From Aminobacter anthyllidis (GTDB lineage: Bacteria; Pseudomonadota; Alphaproteobacteria; Rhizobiales; Rhizobiaceae), in the NCBI RefSeq assembly GCF_018555685.1, contig NZ_JAFLWW010000004.1, positions 1-64,000 on the forward strand: a stretch of 64,000 bases of DNA, in the 5' to 3' direction. How positions within the stretch are numbered: position 1 is the stretch's first letter; the number at the start of each line of letters is the position of its first letter. Both the position numbers and the translations under genes were made by a program. Positions 34,671-44,406 of this stretch are shown piece by piece. Under the pieces are notes generated by a model. It searched no databases. It was not told where the DNA came from and saw nothing but the letters and a program-made list of their open reading frames with translations.

Positions 34671-35996
34671 ATGACCATCAACGTCGCACCAGTCGGCTTG
34701 GCGCGGGACCTCGTGGAGCGGCAGAAGTCGGGCAAGCCGATCCGCATCGGGCTGATCGGCTCGGGCGAGATGGGCACCGACATCGTGGCGCGGGTGGCGC
34801 ACATGCCCGGCATCGAGGTCGGCGCGATCTCCGAGCTCAACCTGCCCAACGCGCATCGCGCCGTCGACATCGCCTACCAGGAAAAGGGCCATGCCCGTGA
34901 AGTGGCGTCCGGCTCGGCGCTGAGCGAAGCCATCGAGGCCGGCAAGGTCGCCGTCACCAACGATGCCGACCTGATCCTCAACAGCGGCCTGATCGACGTC
35001 GTCATCGACGCGACCGGCGTGCCCGCCGTCGGTGCCTAGATCGGCCTGCGCGCCATGGAGCATGGCAAGCACCTGGTGATGATGAATGTCGAGGCGGACG
35101 TCACCATCGGTGCCTATCTCAAGTCCGAGGCCGACCGGCTCGGCGTCACCTATTCGCTCGGCGCTGGCGACGAGCCGTCGTCGTGCATGGAGCTGATCGA
35201 GTTCGTCTCGGCGATGGGCCACACCATCGTTGCCGCCGGCAAGGGCAAGAACAACCCGCTCAACATCGATGCCGTGCCGCACGACTATGCCGAGGAAGCT
35301 CAGCGCCGCAACATGAACGTGCGCATGCTCGTCGAGTTCGTCGACGGCTCCAAGACCATGGTCGAGATGGCGGCGATCGCCAATGCGACAGGTCTGGTGC
35401 CCGACAAGGCCGGCATGCACGGCCCGGCCGCGAGCTTGCCCGAGCTCAACAAGGTTCTCGTCCCCGAAAAGGACGGCGGCGTGCTGACCAGGGTCGGCGT
35501 CGTCGATTATTCGATCGGCAAGGGGGTGGCGCCAGGCGTCTTCGTCATCGCCGACATGTCGCATCCGCGCATCCGCGAGCGCATGGAAGACCTGAAGATG
35601 GGCCATGGCCCGTATTTCACCTTTCACCGGCCCTATCATCTGACCTCGCTCGAGGTGCCGCTGACCTGCGCGCGTGTCGTGCTCTACGGCAAGGCCGACA
35701 TGGTGCCGCTGGCCAAGCCTGTGGCCGACGTCTGCGCGGTCGCCAAGAAGGATATGCAGCCGGGCGAGACGCTCGATGCCATCGGCGAATATTGCTACCG
35801 TGCCTGGATCATGACCGTGGGCGAGGCACGTGCGGCCAAGGCCATCCCCTGCGGCCTGCTGCAGGGCGGTGTCGTCACCGCGCCGATCAGGAAGGGTGAG
35901 CTCATCACCACTGCCAATGCTGCCGTCGCCGCGGGCTCCAAGATCGCAGAACTCAGGGCACGACAGGACCTGCTGGTTTATGGAGCGGAGGCATGA
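34671..35996 (+). pseudogene. Homoserine-dehydrogenase-like / SAF-domain protein, interrupted by an in-frame amber codon
   Basis: Two reading frames, 34671-35039 (122 aa) and 35055-35996 (313 aa from an internal ATG), are in the same frame and separated only by TAG at 35037-35039. Read through, they form one 441-codon protein: an N-terminal Rossmann domain (IRIGLIGSGEMGTDIVARVAHM, VDVVIDATGVPAVGA), then MEHGKHLVMMNVEADVTIG and a C-terminal SAF-like domain (KKDMQPGETLDAIGEYCYRA). The expected residue at the stop is probably Glu (GAG to TAG, one base). The intact family is NAD(P)-dependent and is often encoded beside 2-oxoacid-dehydrogenase-like genes in sugar-acid pathways. First gene of the operon; its last codons overlap the E1 alpha ATG as ATGA. 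It may be a recent null mutation, a read-through site or a sequencing error. Confidence 0.85.
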
Positions 35997-37027
35997 CCGT
36001 GGCCCAGGCTAAGACCAAGGACCTGCCGGCGGGCGCGAACCTGCCTTTCATCTACCGGGAATACAGCGCCGAGCGGCTGAAGCAAGCGCTGCACAAGATG
36101 TATCTCATCCGCCAGTTCGAAGAGGGCGCGGAAGAATCCTACACGCGCGGCCTGATCCACGGCACGATGCACCTGTCCATCGGCCAGGAGGCGAGCGCCA
36201 TGGGCATCTGCATGCCGCTCACCAATGACGATCAGATCACCTCGACCCATCGCGGCCATGGCCACTGCATCGCCAAGGGCGCGGAAGTGTCGAAGATGTT
36301 CGCCGAATTCTTCGGCAAGACAACGGGCTATTGCCGCGGCCGCGGCGGCTCGATGCACATCGCCGACGTGACCACGGGCAATCTCGGCGCCAATGGCATC
36401 GTCGGCGGCGGCATCCCGATCGCCGTGGGCGCGGCGCTGACCGCCAAGCGCCTGAAATCGGACCGCGTCGTCATCTCCTTCTTCGGCGACGGCGCCAACA
36501 ACGAGGGCGCCTTCCACGAAGCGCTCAACATGGCTTCGCTGTGGAAGCTGCCGGTCATCTTCGTCTGCGAGAACAACGGCTACGGCATGTCGACCTCGAT
36601 GGCCCGCTCGACGGCGGTGCCCAATGTCGCCGATCGTGCTGCCGCCTATGCGATGCCAGGCGTGATCGTCGACGGCAACGTGCTGTCCGAGGTTGCCGAG
36701 GCCAGCCATGAGGCGGTGCGGCGTGCGAGGGCAGGCGAGGGGCCGACACTGATCGAATCCAAGACCTATCGCCATCGCGGCCACTCCAAGAGCGACCGCA
36801 ACCGCTACCGGACCAAGGAAGAGATCGAGGACTGGATGACCAACCGCGATCCGATCGTCCGCTACGAGAATGAACTGATGGAATTCGGCATCATCGACCA
36901 GGCTGGCGTCGAGGCGATCCGCGAGGCGGTCGCCAAGGAAATCGCCGACGGCATCGAGTTCGCCAAGGCAAGCCCGTCGCCAGAGATCCGCAATCTCGAA
37001 CGCTACGTCTACACGGAGACTGTGTAA
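35993..37027 (+). CDS. Thiamine-diphosphate-dependent dehydrogenase E1 alpha subunit (acetoin/2-oxoacid type)
   Basis: 344 aa, coupled to the previous gene by ATGA. It has the E1 alpha plan of acetoin and branched 2-oxoacid dehydrogenases: [52 protein letters not shown], and the thiamine-diphosphate motif [18 protein letters not shown] starting at Gly165 and ending at ENN. It forms a heterotetramer with the beta subunit that follows and decarboxylates or cleaves the substrate, passing an acyl group to the lipoyl arm of E2. Acetoin is the usual substrate when E2 carries an alpha/beta-hydrolase domain, but the SAF-domain neighbour points to another hydroxyketone or sugar acid. Confidence 0.92.
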   Translation: MTVAQAKTKDLPAGANLPFIYREYSAERLKQALHKMYLIRQFEEGAEESYTRGLIHGTMHLSIGQEASAMGICMPLTNDDQITSTHRGHGHCIAKGAEVSKMFAEFFGKTTGYCRGRGGSMHIADVTTGNLGANGIVGGGIPIAVGAALTAKRLKSDRVVISFFGDGANNEGAFHEALNMASLWKLPVIFVCENNGYGMSTSMARSTAVPNVADRAAAYAMPGVIVDGNVLSEVAEASHEAVRRARAGEGPTLIESKTYRHRGHSKSDRNRYRTKEEIEDWMTNRDPIVRYENELMEFGIIDQAGVEAIREAVAKEIADGIEFAKASPSPEIRNLERYVYTETV

Positions 37028-38025
37028 TGGATCAGGCCGTGCGCGAGCTGAGCTATGCCCAGGCGATTCAGGAAGCCATGGCGATTGCCATGGAGACCGA
37101 CGAACGCGTCTTCCTGATGGGTGAGGATATCGGCGTCTATGGCGGTGCCTTCCAGGTGACCGGCGACCTCGTCGAGCGTTTCGGCGCCGACCGCGTCATC
37201 GATACGCCGATCTCCGAACTCGGTGGCGCCGGCGTTGCCGTGGGCGCCGCGGTGACCGGGCTCAGGCCGATCTTCGAGTTCCAGTTCTCTGATTTCGCCA
37301 CGCTCGCCATGGAGCAGATCGTCAACCAGGCAGCCAAGATGCGCTATATGCTCGGCGGTGCGGTTTCGGTGCCCGTGGTCATGCGCTTCCCGGCTGGTTC
37401 CGGCACCGGTGCCGCCGCCCAGCACAGCCAGAGCCTCGAGGCTTGGCTCGGCCATGTGCCGGGGCTCAAGGTCATCCAACCGTCGACGCCTTACGACGCC
37501 AAGGGCATGCTGCTTGCGGCAGTGGCCGACCCGGACCCTGTGATGATCTTCGAGCACAAGCTGCTCTACAAGACCAAGGGCCCGGTGCCCGAGGGCTACT
37601 ACACAGTGCCGATCGGAAAGGCAGCGATCCGCCGCGAGGGTCGCGACCTGACCATCGTCGCCACCTCGATCATGGTGCACAAAGCGCTCGATGCCGCCAA
37701 GACGCTCGAAGCCGAGGGCATCGACGTCGAGGTCGTCGATCTGCGCACTATCAGACCGATGGACAAGGAAACCGTCATCGAAAGCGTCAAGAAGACGTCG
37801 CGGCTGCTCTGCGTCTATGAAGGCGTCAAGACGCTCGGCGTCGGCGCCGAGGTCAGCGCGATGATCGCCGAGAGCGAAGCCTTCGATTTCCTTGACGCGC
37901 CGATCGTCCGCCTGGGCGGCGCCGAGACGCCGATCCCCTACAATCCGGAACTGGAAAAGGCGACCGTGCCGCAGGTGCCCGACATCCTGGCCGCGGCGCG
38001 CAGCCTTGCCACTGGGAGCCGCTAG
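37027..38025 (+). CDS. Thiamine-diphosphate-dependent dehydrogenase E1 beta subunit
   Basis: 332 aa; ATG shares one base with the TAA of the alpha gene (TAATG). Family landmarks: [53 protein letters not shown], the invariant [28 protein letters not shown] and a C-terminal transketolase-type domain with [10 protein letters not shown]. It completes the E1 active site. Three bases separate it from the E2 gene, so the order E1 alpha, E1 beta, E2 is tightly coupled. Confidence 0.93.
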   Translation: MDQAVRELSYAQAIQEAMAIAMETDERVFLMGEDIGVYGGAFQVTGDLVERFGADRVIDTPISELGGAGVAVGAAVTGLRPIFEFQFSDFATLAMEQIVNQAAKMRYMLGGAVSVPVVMRFPAGSGTGAAAQHSQSLEAWLGHVPGLKVIQPSTPYDAKGMLLAAVADPDPVMIFEHKLLYKTKGPVPEGYYTVPIGKAAIRREGRDLTIVATSIMVHKALDAAKTLEAEGIDVEVVDLRTIRPMDKETVIESVKKTSRLLCVYEGVKTLGVGAEVSAMIAESEAFDFLDAPIVRLGGAETPIPYNPELEKATVPQVPDILAAARSLATGSR

Positions 38026-38028
38026 GCC

Positions 38029-39390
38029 ATGCCGGTCGAAGTAATCCTGCCGAAGGTCGACATGGACATGGCGACCGGGCGAATCTCGCGCTGGTATGTC
38101 GGCGAGGGTGCGACGGTCAAGAAGGGCGACCTGCTGTTCGAAATCGAGACCGACAAGGCGGCGATGGAAATCGACGCGCCGGCCTCGGGCACCATCCGCG
38201 ACATCTCCGGCAAGGAAGGCATCGACATCCCGGTGGGCGAAGCCGTTGCCTGGATCTATGCTGAGGGAGAGGCGACGGCTGCAAAGCCGACCCAGGAAGC
38301 ACCTGCTCGGCCAATAGCCCTGAACGAAACAGCGCCCGCAGCGGCTGCTACGGCAAACGTGCCTGAGGTCGTATCCGCAAAAGCGGTGAACGCTACGCCG
38401 TCGAACGGCACGCGCGCCACACCGCTGGCCCGCCGCCTGGCTGCCGGAGCCGGGCTCGCGCTCGACGCCATCGCAGGATCCGGCCCCAAGGGCCGCATCA
38501 TGCGCAGGGACGTCGAAAGCGCCATGACGGCGCCGAAGGTCGAGGTGAAGGCCGCTCTTTGGCCCGACCAAATCATTTCCAGGCCGCCGGCATCCTCCCA
38601 GCCGCGGCCGGCGCCACAGCTGTCCGCTGGCGCGGCACCGCTCAACTTCGCCTGGCTGCGACAAGGTGAAGGGCGTCCGATAGTCCTGCTCCATGGTTTC
38701 GGCGCCGACCTTAACAGCTGGCGGCCGATGCTGGCGGCAGGTCCCGTCGACGCTCCCATGCTGGCGCTCGATCTGCCCGGACATGGCGGATCGCCGCGCC
38801 AGACGCCTGCCGATCTTGATGCTGTTGCCGTCGATGTCGAAGCGACGCTGGCAGCGCTTGATGTCGGCCCGGTACTTCTCGTCGGCCACTCCTTTGGCGG
38901 AGCTGTTGCCGCAACGGTGGCCGCACGTGGCGATGCCGACGTGCGTGCCCTGGCGCTGATCGCGCCAGCCGGCCTCGGCCCCGAGATCAATGGCGCTTTC
39001 CTGCAGGGCTTCGTCCGGGCAAAGAGCGAGGCAAGCCTGATGCCTTGGCTCAGGCAGCTTGTAGTTGACGAGCAGGTACTCTCAAAACCCTTCGTCAACG
39101 CCACGCTGGCGCAGGCAGCCGATACCGAGCTGCGCACCGCACAGGCCGATATAGCCGACCGCTTTTTCGCCGACGGCACCCAAACCTTTGACATCAGAAG
39201 CCTGATCACGGGCTTGCGCATTCCGGTTCGTGTCATCGTCGGCGCCAACGACCGGATCATCCCGGCAAGCCAGTCGCAGGGGCTCCCCGGCGAAGTGGCG
39301 CTGCATACTTTTGCGGCTACCGGCCACATGCCGCATGTCGAGCGGCGCGAGCAGGTGCTGAAGATCCTGCTGGAAATGGCGCGCGCCTAG
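38029..39390 (+). CDS. Lipoyl-carrier E2-like protein with a C-terminal alpha/beta hydrolase (AcoC-like)
   Basis: 453 aa. Domains in order: lipoyl domain (1-78) with the lipoylation site ETDKAAMEID, Lys43; an Ala/Pro-rich linker; a peripheral-subunit-binding domain (about 128-165, ATPLARRLAAGAGLALDAIAGSGPKGRI); a second linker; and an alpha/beta hydrolase domain (about 205-453) with the nucleophile elbow GHSFGGA, Ser288, and a late catalytic-type His in GHMPHVERR. Ordinary E2 proteins end in a chloramphenicol-acetyltransferase-like domain; replacement by a hydrolase fold is the AcoC pattern of acetoin cleavage systems. No E3 (lipoamide dehydrogenase) gene lies in the operon, so a general E3 must be used. 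A terminator follows. Confidence 0.92.
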   Translation: MPVEVILPKVDMDMATGRISRWYVGEGATVKKGDLLFEIETDKAAMEIDAPASGTIRDISGKEGIDIPVGEAVAWIYAEGEATAAKPTQEAPARPIALNETAPAAAATANVPEVVSAKAVNATPSNGTRATPLARRLAAGAGLALDAIAGSGPKGRIMRRDVESAMTAPKVEVKAALWPDQIISRPPASSQPRPAPQLSAGAAPLNFAWLRQGEGRPIVLLHGFGADLNSWRPMLAAGPVDAPMLALDLPGHGGSPRQTPADLDAVAVDVEATLAALDVGPVLLVGHSFGGAVAATVAARGDADVRALALIAPAGLGPEINGAFLQGFVRAKSEASLMPWLRQLVVDEQVLSKPFVNATLAQAADTELRTAQADIADRFFADGTQTFDIRSLITGLRIPVRVIVGANDRIIPASQSQGLPGEVALHTFAATGHMPHVERREQVLKILLEMARA

Positions 39391-39403
39391 CGCATTTTTT
39401 GAG

Positions 39404-39431
39404 ATCCCCGCGCTGCCTGCGCGGGGATTTT
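39404..39431 (+). terminator. Terminator of the dehydrogenase operon
   Basis: ATCCCCGCGC (39404-39413), loop TGCCT, GCGCGGGGAT (39419-39428), 10 bp perfect, then a short T run to 39431. It separates this operon from the convergent RpiR gene. Confidence 0.8.
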
Positions 39432-39449
39432 GCATTCCGGCATGCTGGA

Positions 39450-40304
39450 TTAGCTCTCGAAATCGCCAAAAGTATTCTGCAGCCGGGTCAGCAGGTCGAC
39501 GCGTTCGCCGACCTCGTCGCCGAGCAGCACGATAATGTTGCTCAGCATCAGGTCCATCACCGCGATGATCGTTGCCGAGCCGTCCCAGAGGGGACCGTGC
39601 GATCCTGGTACGACGAGGCAGATGTCGGAAACTTCCGGCCCCCAGGGGCAGAACTCGTCGGTCAGCAGCACGACCTTGACGCCCATGCGCCGTGCCTCCA
39701 TGGCAAGCGGGCGCGCCTTCGCAGCAAAGCGGCGGACGTCGTGCAGGAACAGCACGCGACCTTCGACCGAGCCGTCGAGAAGTTCGGAATAGGTGCCGTT
39801 GAGCCCATCGACGAATTGCACGCGCGGCCGCGTGTAGGATAGCTGGCTGGCGAAATACTGGGCGATGCCGCGTACGTTCTGGTAGGCGGCAACATAGATT
39901 TCGCTCGCCGAAACCAGGGTGTCGATCGTCTGCTGCCACTCAGGTGCGGCGGTCAGCTCGTAGATCCGGCCGAGATTGTCGATCTGCTGCTGGATGAGCC
40001 CGGCGAGCAGCTTGCCCTCGCGGATATCTTCCCTGAAACGGTCGACCGGTCCCTTGACCTGCCAGGCCGGGTTGGAATTTCCGCGCCGCAGTTCATGCTT
40101 CAACTGGTCGAGGCCATCGAAGCCCATGCGGCGAAGGTAGCGCCCGACGGTCATTGGTGAGAGTTCGAGACGGGTGGCGATGGAGCGCGCCGTCTCGAAC
40201 GGGATTTCAGCCAGGTTGCGCTCGATATAGTTCGCAATCAGCTTGTCGGATTTCGACCGCCTCAGCTCCTCGCTTTGCACGAGCTTCAGGATTCGCTGCG
40301 CCAT
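39450..40304 (-). CDS. MurR/RpiR-family transcriptional regulator
   Basis: 284 aa from ATG 40302-40304, which has GGAGAGG just ahead; a TTG five codons upstream is also open. The N-terminal helix-turn-helix domain (about 15-75) has the RpiR pattern IANYIERNLAEIPFETARSIA and SPMTVGRYLRRMGFDGLDQLK. The C-terminal SIS domain (about 120-270), with DTLVSASEIYVAAYQN and VLFLHDVRRFAAKARPLAMEARRMG, VVLLTDE, binds phosphorylated sugars in other family members. It lies between the dehydrogenase operon and the binding-protein gene of the polyamine-type importer, on the same strand as the latter with a 36-base gap, so it may be cotranscribed with it. Confidence 0.92.
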   Translation of the reverse strand: MAQRILKLVQSEELRRSKSDKLIANYIERNLAEIPFETARSIATRLELSPMTVGRYLRRMGFDGLDQLKHELRRGNSNPAWQVKGPVDRFREDIREGKLLAGLIQQQIDNLGRIYELTAAPEWQQTIDTLVSASEIYVAAYQNVRGIAQYFASQLSYTRPRVQFVDGLNGTYSELLDGSVEGRVLFLHDVRRFAAKARPLAMEARRMGVKVVLLTDEFCPWGPEVSDICLVVPGSHGPLWDGSATIIAVMDLMLSNIIVLLGDEVGERVDLLTRLQNTFGDFES

Positions 40305-40340
40305 GTCCTCTCCGGCCAACCGCCTTGCGGCGGAGTTCAG

Positions 40341-41423
40341 CTACTGGGCTGTCTTCACCTTGGTCCAGACCCGGTCTAGCTGGCGTAGACCAGCACCCAG
40401 ATCCTCGAAGATCTGCAGTCGCTGCATCGTCTCGGGCGAAGGATTGATCTCCTTGCTATTCTTGATGTTGTCGGGGGTCAATTGCCGTGCCGGGACGTTT
40501 GCCGTGCCGTTTGTCTGTTGTGAAACGTTGAGTGCGGCGATCTCGGGGCGGGTGTAGAACTGCAGGAACTTGAGCGCGTTGTCCTTGTTGGGCGCGGTCT
40601 TGAGGACGCAGATATCTTCCTGATACATCGTCGCGCCTTCCTCCGGGATGACGTAGCCGAGGTCGGCTGTGTTGGCCAACACATCGACCATGGCCCCGAC
40701 GAAGAAATGTCCCGCCGCGACATCGCCCGACTGCACCATCGCCCGGGTCTCGTAGGTAAAGGCAGCCACATCCGGCTTCATGGCGATGATCGTGTCGGCC
40801 GCCTGCAGCAACTCCTTGGGGTCGGTGGAATTGACCTTGTGGCCGTTGAGGATCAGGCCGACCGCAAGCACCTCGCGCATGTCGTCGAGCAGGGTGAATT
40901 TCAGATCCTTGGCCTTGACGGTGGCGATCAGGTCCTTCCAGCCGGTGATGTCCTTGCCGAGGATCTTGCGGTTGTAGAAGATGCCTACCGAGCCGAATGC
41001 ATAAGGCAGGCAATACTCGCCCTTCGGGTCGCTCTTGGCGCGCATGAACGCCGGGTCGATGTTCTTGAAACCCTCATAGGTGTTGATGTCGGTCTTCTCG
41101 AGCAGGTCGAGCTTGGCCATGATGTCTTGCATGTGCACCGAGGGGAAGACGATGTCGTAGCCGGTGGCGCCGCCCTGGATCTTCGCCAGCATTTCCTCAT
41201 TCGACGAGTAGGTCGACAGGTTGACCTTGACCTGGGTCTCGTCCTCGAACTTCTTCAGTACAGCCGGATTGATGTATTCGCCCCAGTTGTAGATGTTGAG
41301 TTCGGCAGCGGCGACGGGGGCTACCGTCGAGACGACGGCCACGACTGAAGCGGCGGCAAACCTGACCCACAGGCTTCGCTTGGGGAACCCCGCACCTGCT
41401 GCTGGACGGCATATGTTGTTCAT
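40341..41423 (-). CDS. Polyamine-type (PotD/PotF) ABC transporter substrate-binding protein
   Basis: 360 aa, ATG 41421-41423 with GAGGAG upstream. The signal peptide spans about 1-40 (WVRFAAASVVAVVSTVAPVAAA). The mature protein starts with LNIYNWGEYINPAVLKKFE, the hallmark of PotD/PotF/PotD-like proteins, followed by STYSSNEEMLAKIQGGATGYDIVFPS, PYAFGSVGIFYNR and NKDNALKFLQFYTRPE. These bind spermidine, putrescine or related cationic or small amide ligands. It is transcribed divergently from the ATPase, two permeases and P1-family peptidase that complete the locus; the shared 152-base gap contains a palindrome. Confidence 0.92.
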   Translation of the reverse strand: MNNICRPAAGAGFPKRSLWVRFAAASVVAVVSTVAPVAAAELNIYNWGEYINPAVLKKFEDETQVKVNLSTYSSNEEMLAKIQGGATGYDIVFPSVHMQDIMAKLDLLEKTDINTYEGFKNIDPAFMRAKSDPKGEYCLPYAFGSVGIFYNRKILGKDITGWKDLIATVKAKDLKFTLLDDMREVLAVGLILNGHKVNSTDPKELLQAADTIIAMKPDVAAFTYETRAMVQSGDVAAGHFFVGAMVDVLANTADLGYVIPEEGATMYQEDICVLKTAPNKDNALKFLQFYTRPEIAALNVSQQTNGTANVPARQLTPDNIKNSKEINPSPETMQRLQIFEDLGAGLRQLDRVWTKVKTAQ

Positions 41424-41502
41424 CGAATTCTCCTCTGTTGGTTTCTGCCCGTCGCAAGCTAGCCTTCGAGGGCTCCGGACACGGCTTCTGGCGGCCGTTG
41501 AC

Positions 41503-41525
41503 TTGGATGATCAAATGGTATCCAA
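41503..41525. promoter_or_regulatory. Inverted repeat in the divergent promoter region
   Basis: TTGGAT (41503-41508) and ATCCAA (41520-41525) with an 11-base spacer lie midway between the divergent binding-protein and ATPase genes. TTGACT (41498-41503) could be a -35 element reading toward the ATPase. RpiR-type repressors bind such palindromes, so the neighbour at 39450-40304 is the natural candidate. Confidence 0.4.
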
Positions 41526-41575
41526 ATCTCGAAATCGCACAAGAGTTATTTGAATAACAATTCGGGGAACGGCAG

Positions 41576-42670
41576 ATGCGAGATTCCATTGTCCGGCTGG
41601 AGGGGGCGGCAAAGACCTTTCCCACGCCGGAAGGCCTGAGCGTGACGGCGCTCGACGCGATCGACCTCGATGTCGACCGCAATGAATTCCTGACCCTGCT
41701 TGGTCCCTCGGGCTGCGGCAAGACTACGCTTCTTCAGGCGATCAGCGGCTTTGTCGAGCTTGATGCCGGCCGCATCCTGATCGACGGCGAGGACATGACC
41801 ACCCGCCCGCCCTACCGCAGGCCGGTCAATACGGTCTTCCAGAACTACGCGCTCTTCCCCCACATGACCGTCGGCGAGAACACCGGCTATGCGCTGGAGG
41901 TTGGCGGTGTCGCCAAATCCGAGCGGATGAAGCAGGTCGCAGCCGCACTCGACATGGTCGGTCTTACCGGCTTGGAAGGCCGCCGGCCGCGCCAGCTTTC
42001 TGGCGGCCAGCAGCAACGTGTGGCGCTCGCCCGCGCCATCATCGCCCGGCCGAAGCTGTTGCTTCTCGACGAACCGCTGTCCGCACTGGACAAGAACCTG
42101 CGCCAGTCGATGCAGATCGAGTTGAAGACGCTGCAAAGCGAGCTTGGCATCTCCTTCATTTTCGTCACCCACGACCAGCAGGAAGCGCTGACCATGTCGG
42201 ACCGCGTTGCGGTGCTTTCCGGCGGGCGCATCCAGCAACTGGACACTCCACGCAACATCTACGATCGCCCAAACAACAGCTTCGTCGCCACCTTCGTCGG
42301 TGCCAGCAATCTCTTCGAAGGTCAGCTGGACAATGGCTGGCTGCTGACGAGCGACGGTACCGCGATCCGCTACGTGCCATCGGTGGGGAACGTGTCAGGC
42401 AAGGCCAGGGCTTTGATCCGCCCCGAGCAGTTCTTCATTTCGAGGGAGGGCCGGGATCATCCTTTCCTCGATGTCGAGGTCGAGCAGCTTGTCTTCGTCG
42501 GCTCGTCATTCGAGCTGTTCGGCCACACGGCCGAGGGGCGCAAGGTGATCGCCGAGATTCCAGCTGGCCGGCGCAGCTTCGTCGGTGAGGTCGAACAGAC
42601 GCGGAAAGCACGGCTGTCCTACGATCCGGCCGCGGTCCATCTCATCAGGTGCGACGCCGATGGCATCTGA
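41576..42670 (+). CDS. Polyamine-type ABC transporter ATP-binding protein (PotA-like)
   Basis: 364 aa. Walker A GPSGCGKTT (43-51), Q-loop NTVFQNYALFPHMTVGEN, signature LSGGQQQRVALARA, Walker B LLLLDEPLSALD and switch His in FVTHDQQEA are all intact. The C-terminal 110 residues form the TOBE/OB regulatory domain typical of PotA/MalK, with NLFEGQLDNGWLL and ALIRPEQFFIS. It energises the two permeases encoded next and overlaps the first of them. Confidence 0.94.
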   Translation: MRDSIVRLEGAAKTFPTPEGLSVTALDAIDLDVDRNEFLTLLGPSGCGKTTLLQAISGFVELDAGRILIDGEDMTTRPPYRRPVNTVFQNYALFPHMTVGENTGYALEVGGVAKSERMKQVAAALDMVGLTGLEGRRPRQLSGGQQQRVALARAIIARPKLLLLDEPLSALDKNLRQSMQIELKTLQSELGISFIFVTHDQQEALTMSDRVAVLSGGRIQQLDTPRNIYDRPNNSFVATFVGASNLFEGQLDNGWLLTSDGTAIRYVPSVGNVSGKARALIRPEQFFISREGRDHPFLDVEVEQLVFVGSSFELFGHTAEGRKVIAEIPAGRRSFVGEVEQTRKARLSYDPAAVHLIRCDADGI

Positions 42671-43565
42671 CATGTCTCTCGCCGGTCGCCGCCGTGTCCA
42701 GCTGGCGCTGCTGCTCACGCCCGTATCGCTGTTCTTCGCCGTCTTCTTCCTCGGCCCGCTCACGATCATGATCGTCACCAGCTTCCTGGCACCCGGCCTC
42801 TATGGCGGGGTGGAGTGGGTCTTCTATCCGCACAATTACGGCCGCATCCTCGGTTTCGCCGACCCGGCGTTCGAGGTCTTCGACCCGGTCTACCTGTCGA
42901 TCTTCCTGCGTTCGCTCAAGATCGCGGCGTTCACCGTCATTGCCACCCTGTTCGTCTGTTATCCTGCGGCCTTCTGCATAGCCCGGCTGTCGGAGCGCTG
43001 GAAGAATTTCTGCCTGTTCCTGATTACACTGCCCTTCTTCACCAGCCTGATCGTGCGCCTGTTCATCTGGGTGCTCATCCTGCGCCAGACAGGCATCGTC
43101 AACGAGGCGCTGCTGGCAGGCGGCATCATCGATCGCCCGCTGGAGCTCATCTACACCGACGGCGCGATCGTGCTCGGAATGGTCTACATCTTTATCCCGT
43201 TCATGTTCATGCCGGTCTACGCCAGTGTCGAAAAGCTCGACTGGACGCTGGTGCGCGCGTCCCTCGATCTCGGCGCCGGACCCATCCGCACCTTCGTGCG
43301 CATCATCCTGCCGCTGACGGCCCCCGGCATCGCCGGTGGCGCCATCATCGTATTCATCCCGGCACTTGGAAATTTCGTCGTTCCGGCAGTGCTCGGCGGC
43401 GCCAAGGTGATGATGCTGGGCAATCTCATCGAGCAGCAGTTCCTCTCCGCCCGCAACTGGCCCTTCGGCTCGGCACTGGCGATGATGGTCATGAGCGTGA
43501 TGCTTGTGCTGCTCTTCATCTATGTCGTCGCGTCCGGCCGTCGCGGCGCCGACGTGATGAACTGA
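42660..43565 (+). CDS. Polyamine-type ABC transporter permease (PotB-like)
   Basis: 301 aa from ATG 42660, overlapping the ATPase stop by 11 bases; ATG 42672 immediately after that stop is an equally good start. Six membrane helices, beginning with LALLLTPVSLFFAVFFLGPL, and the PotB-type EAA loop LVRASLDLGAGPIRTFVRIILPLTAPGI that docks on the ATPase. It forms the translocation path together with the PotC-like subunit encoded ten bases downstream. Confidence 0.92.
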   Translation: MASDMSLAGRRRVQLALLLTPVSLFFAVFFLGPLTIMIVTSFLAPGLYGGVEWVFYPHNYGRILGFADPAFEVFDPVYLSIFLRSLKIAAFTVIATLFVCYPAAFCIARLSERWKNFCLFLITLPFFTSLIVRLFIWVLILRQTGIVNEALLAGGIIDRPLELIYTDGAIVLGMVYIFIPFMFMPVYASVEKLDWTLVRASLDLGAGPIRTFVRIILPLTAPGIAGGAIIVFIPALGNFVVPAVLGGAKVMMLGNLIEQQFLSARNWPFGSALAMMVMSVMLVLLFIYVVASGRRGADVMN

Positions 43566-43575
43566 GGGAGTGAAC

Positions 43576-44406
43576 ATGAAGATCGCTCGCTTCCTCTTCC
43601 GCGGTAGCCTGTTTGCCTACACAGCGCTGTTCTTCGCCTTCATCTACATTCCGCTGGTGCTGATCGGCGTCTATTCGTTCAATGCCAACCCAGTCAACAT
43701 GATGACCTGGACCGGCTTCACCACGCAATGGTACGCGCAGGTCCTCGGTTTCAAGACGACCATCTCCGAAAATGCGCTGTATATCGAGTCAACGGACCAA
43801 CTCGTCCAGGCCGTCTGGAACAGCCTGATCATTGCCGGTTCCACCACGGTGATCGCTACTGTCCTGGGCACGGCGGTGGCTATTGCGCTCTACCGGTTCG
43901 CCTTCTTTGGCAAGCGCTTCTATCGCACGGTCATGTTCATGCCGATGCTGATGCCCGACATCGTGCTCGGCATTGCCCTGCTGATCTTTTTCGTCAATTC
44001 GGGCATCGCGCTCGGCTTGACTACGATTATCATCGGCCAGTGCACCTTCCTGATCTCCTATGTCTTCATCGTCGTCTCGGCGCGCCTGGCCGGCATGGAC
44101 CGCACGCTCGAAAACGCCTCCGCCGATCTGGGCGCCAATGAGTGGGTGACCTTTCGCAAGGTGGTGTTCCCGCAGCTGCTGCCCGGCATCGTCGGCGGCG
44201 CGCTGCTTGCCTTCATCATCTCGATGGATGACCTCGTGATCACCTATTTCATTGCCGGCGTCGACGTGACGACGCTGCCGATGTTCATCTTCGCCATGCT
44301 CCGGCGCGGCATTAAACCCGAGATCAACGCCATCGCGGTGATGATGCTCTCCTTCTCCTTCGTCGTGGCCTCGCTTGGCCTCTACCTGCGCTCACGGCAG
44401 AAATGA
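43576..44406 (+). CDS. Polyamine-type ABC transporter permease (PotC-like)
   Basis: 276 aa from ATG 43576, with GAGGGAG upstream. Six membrane helices starting with YTALFFAFIYIPLVLIGVYS, and the EAA loop ENASADLGANEWVTFRKVVFPQLLPGI typical of PotC. The last codons overlap the peptidase ATG as ATGA, so a permease and a hydrolase are translationally coupled, which is unusual for a polyamine transporter. Confidence 0.92.
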   Translation: MKIARFLFRGSLFAYTALFFAFIYIPLVLIGVYSFNANPVNMMTWTGFTTQWYAQVLGFKTTISENALYIESTDQLVQAVWNSLIIAGSTTVIATVLGTAVAIALYRFAFFGKRFYRTVMFMPMLMPDIVLGIALLIFFVNSGIALGLTTIIIGQCTFLISYVFIVVSARLAGMDRTLENASADLGANEWVTFRKVVFPQLLPGIVGGALLAFIISMDDLVITYFIAGVDVTTLPMFIFAMLRRGIKPEINAIAVMMLSFSFVVASLGLYLRSRQK

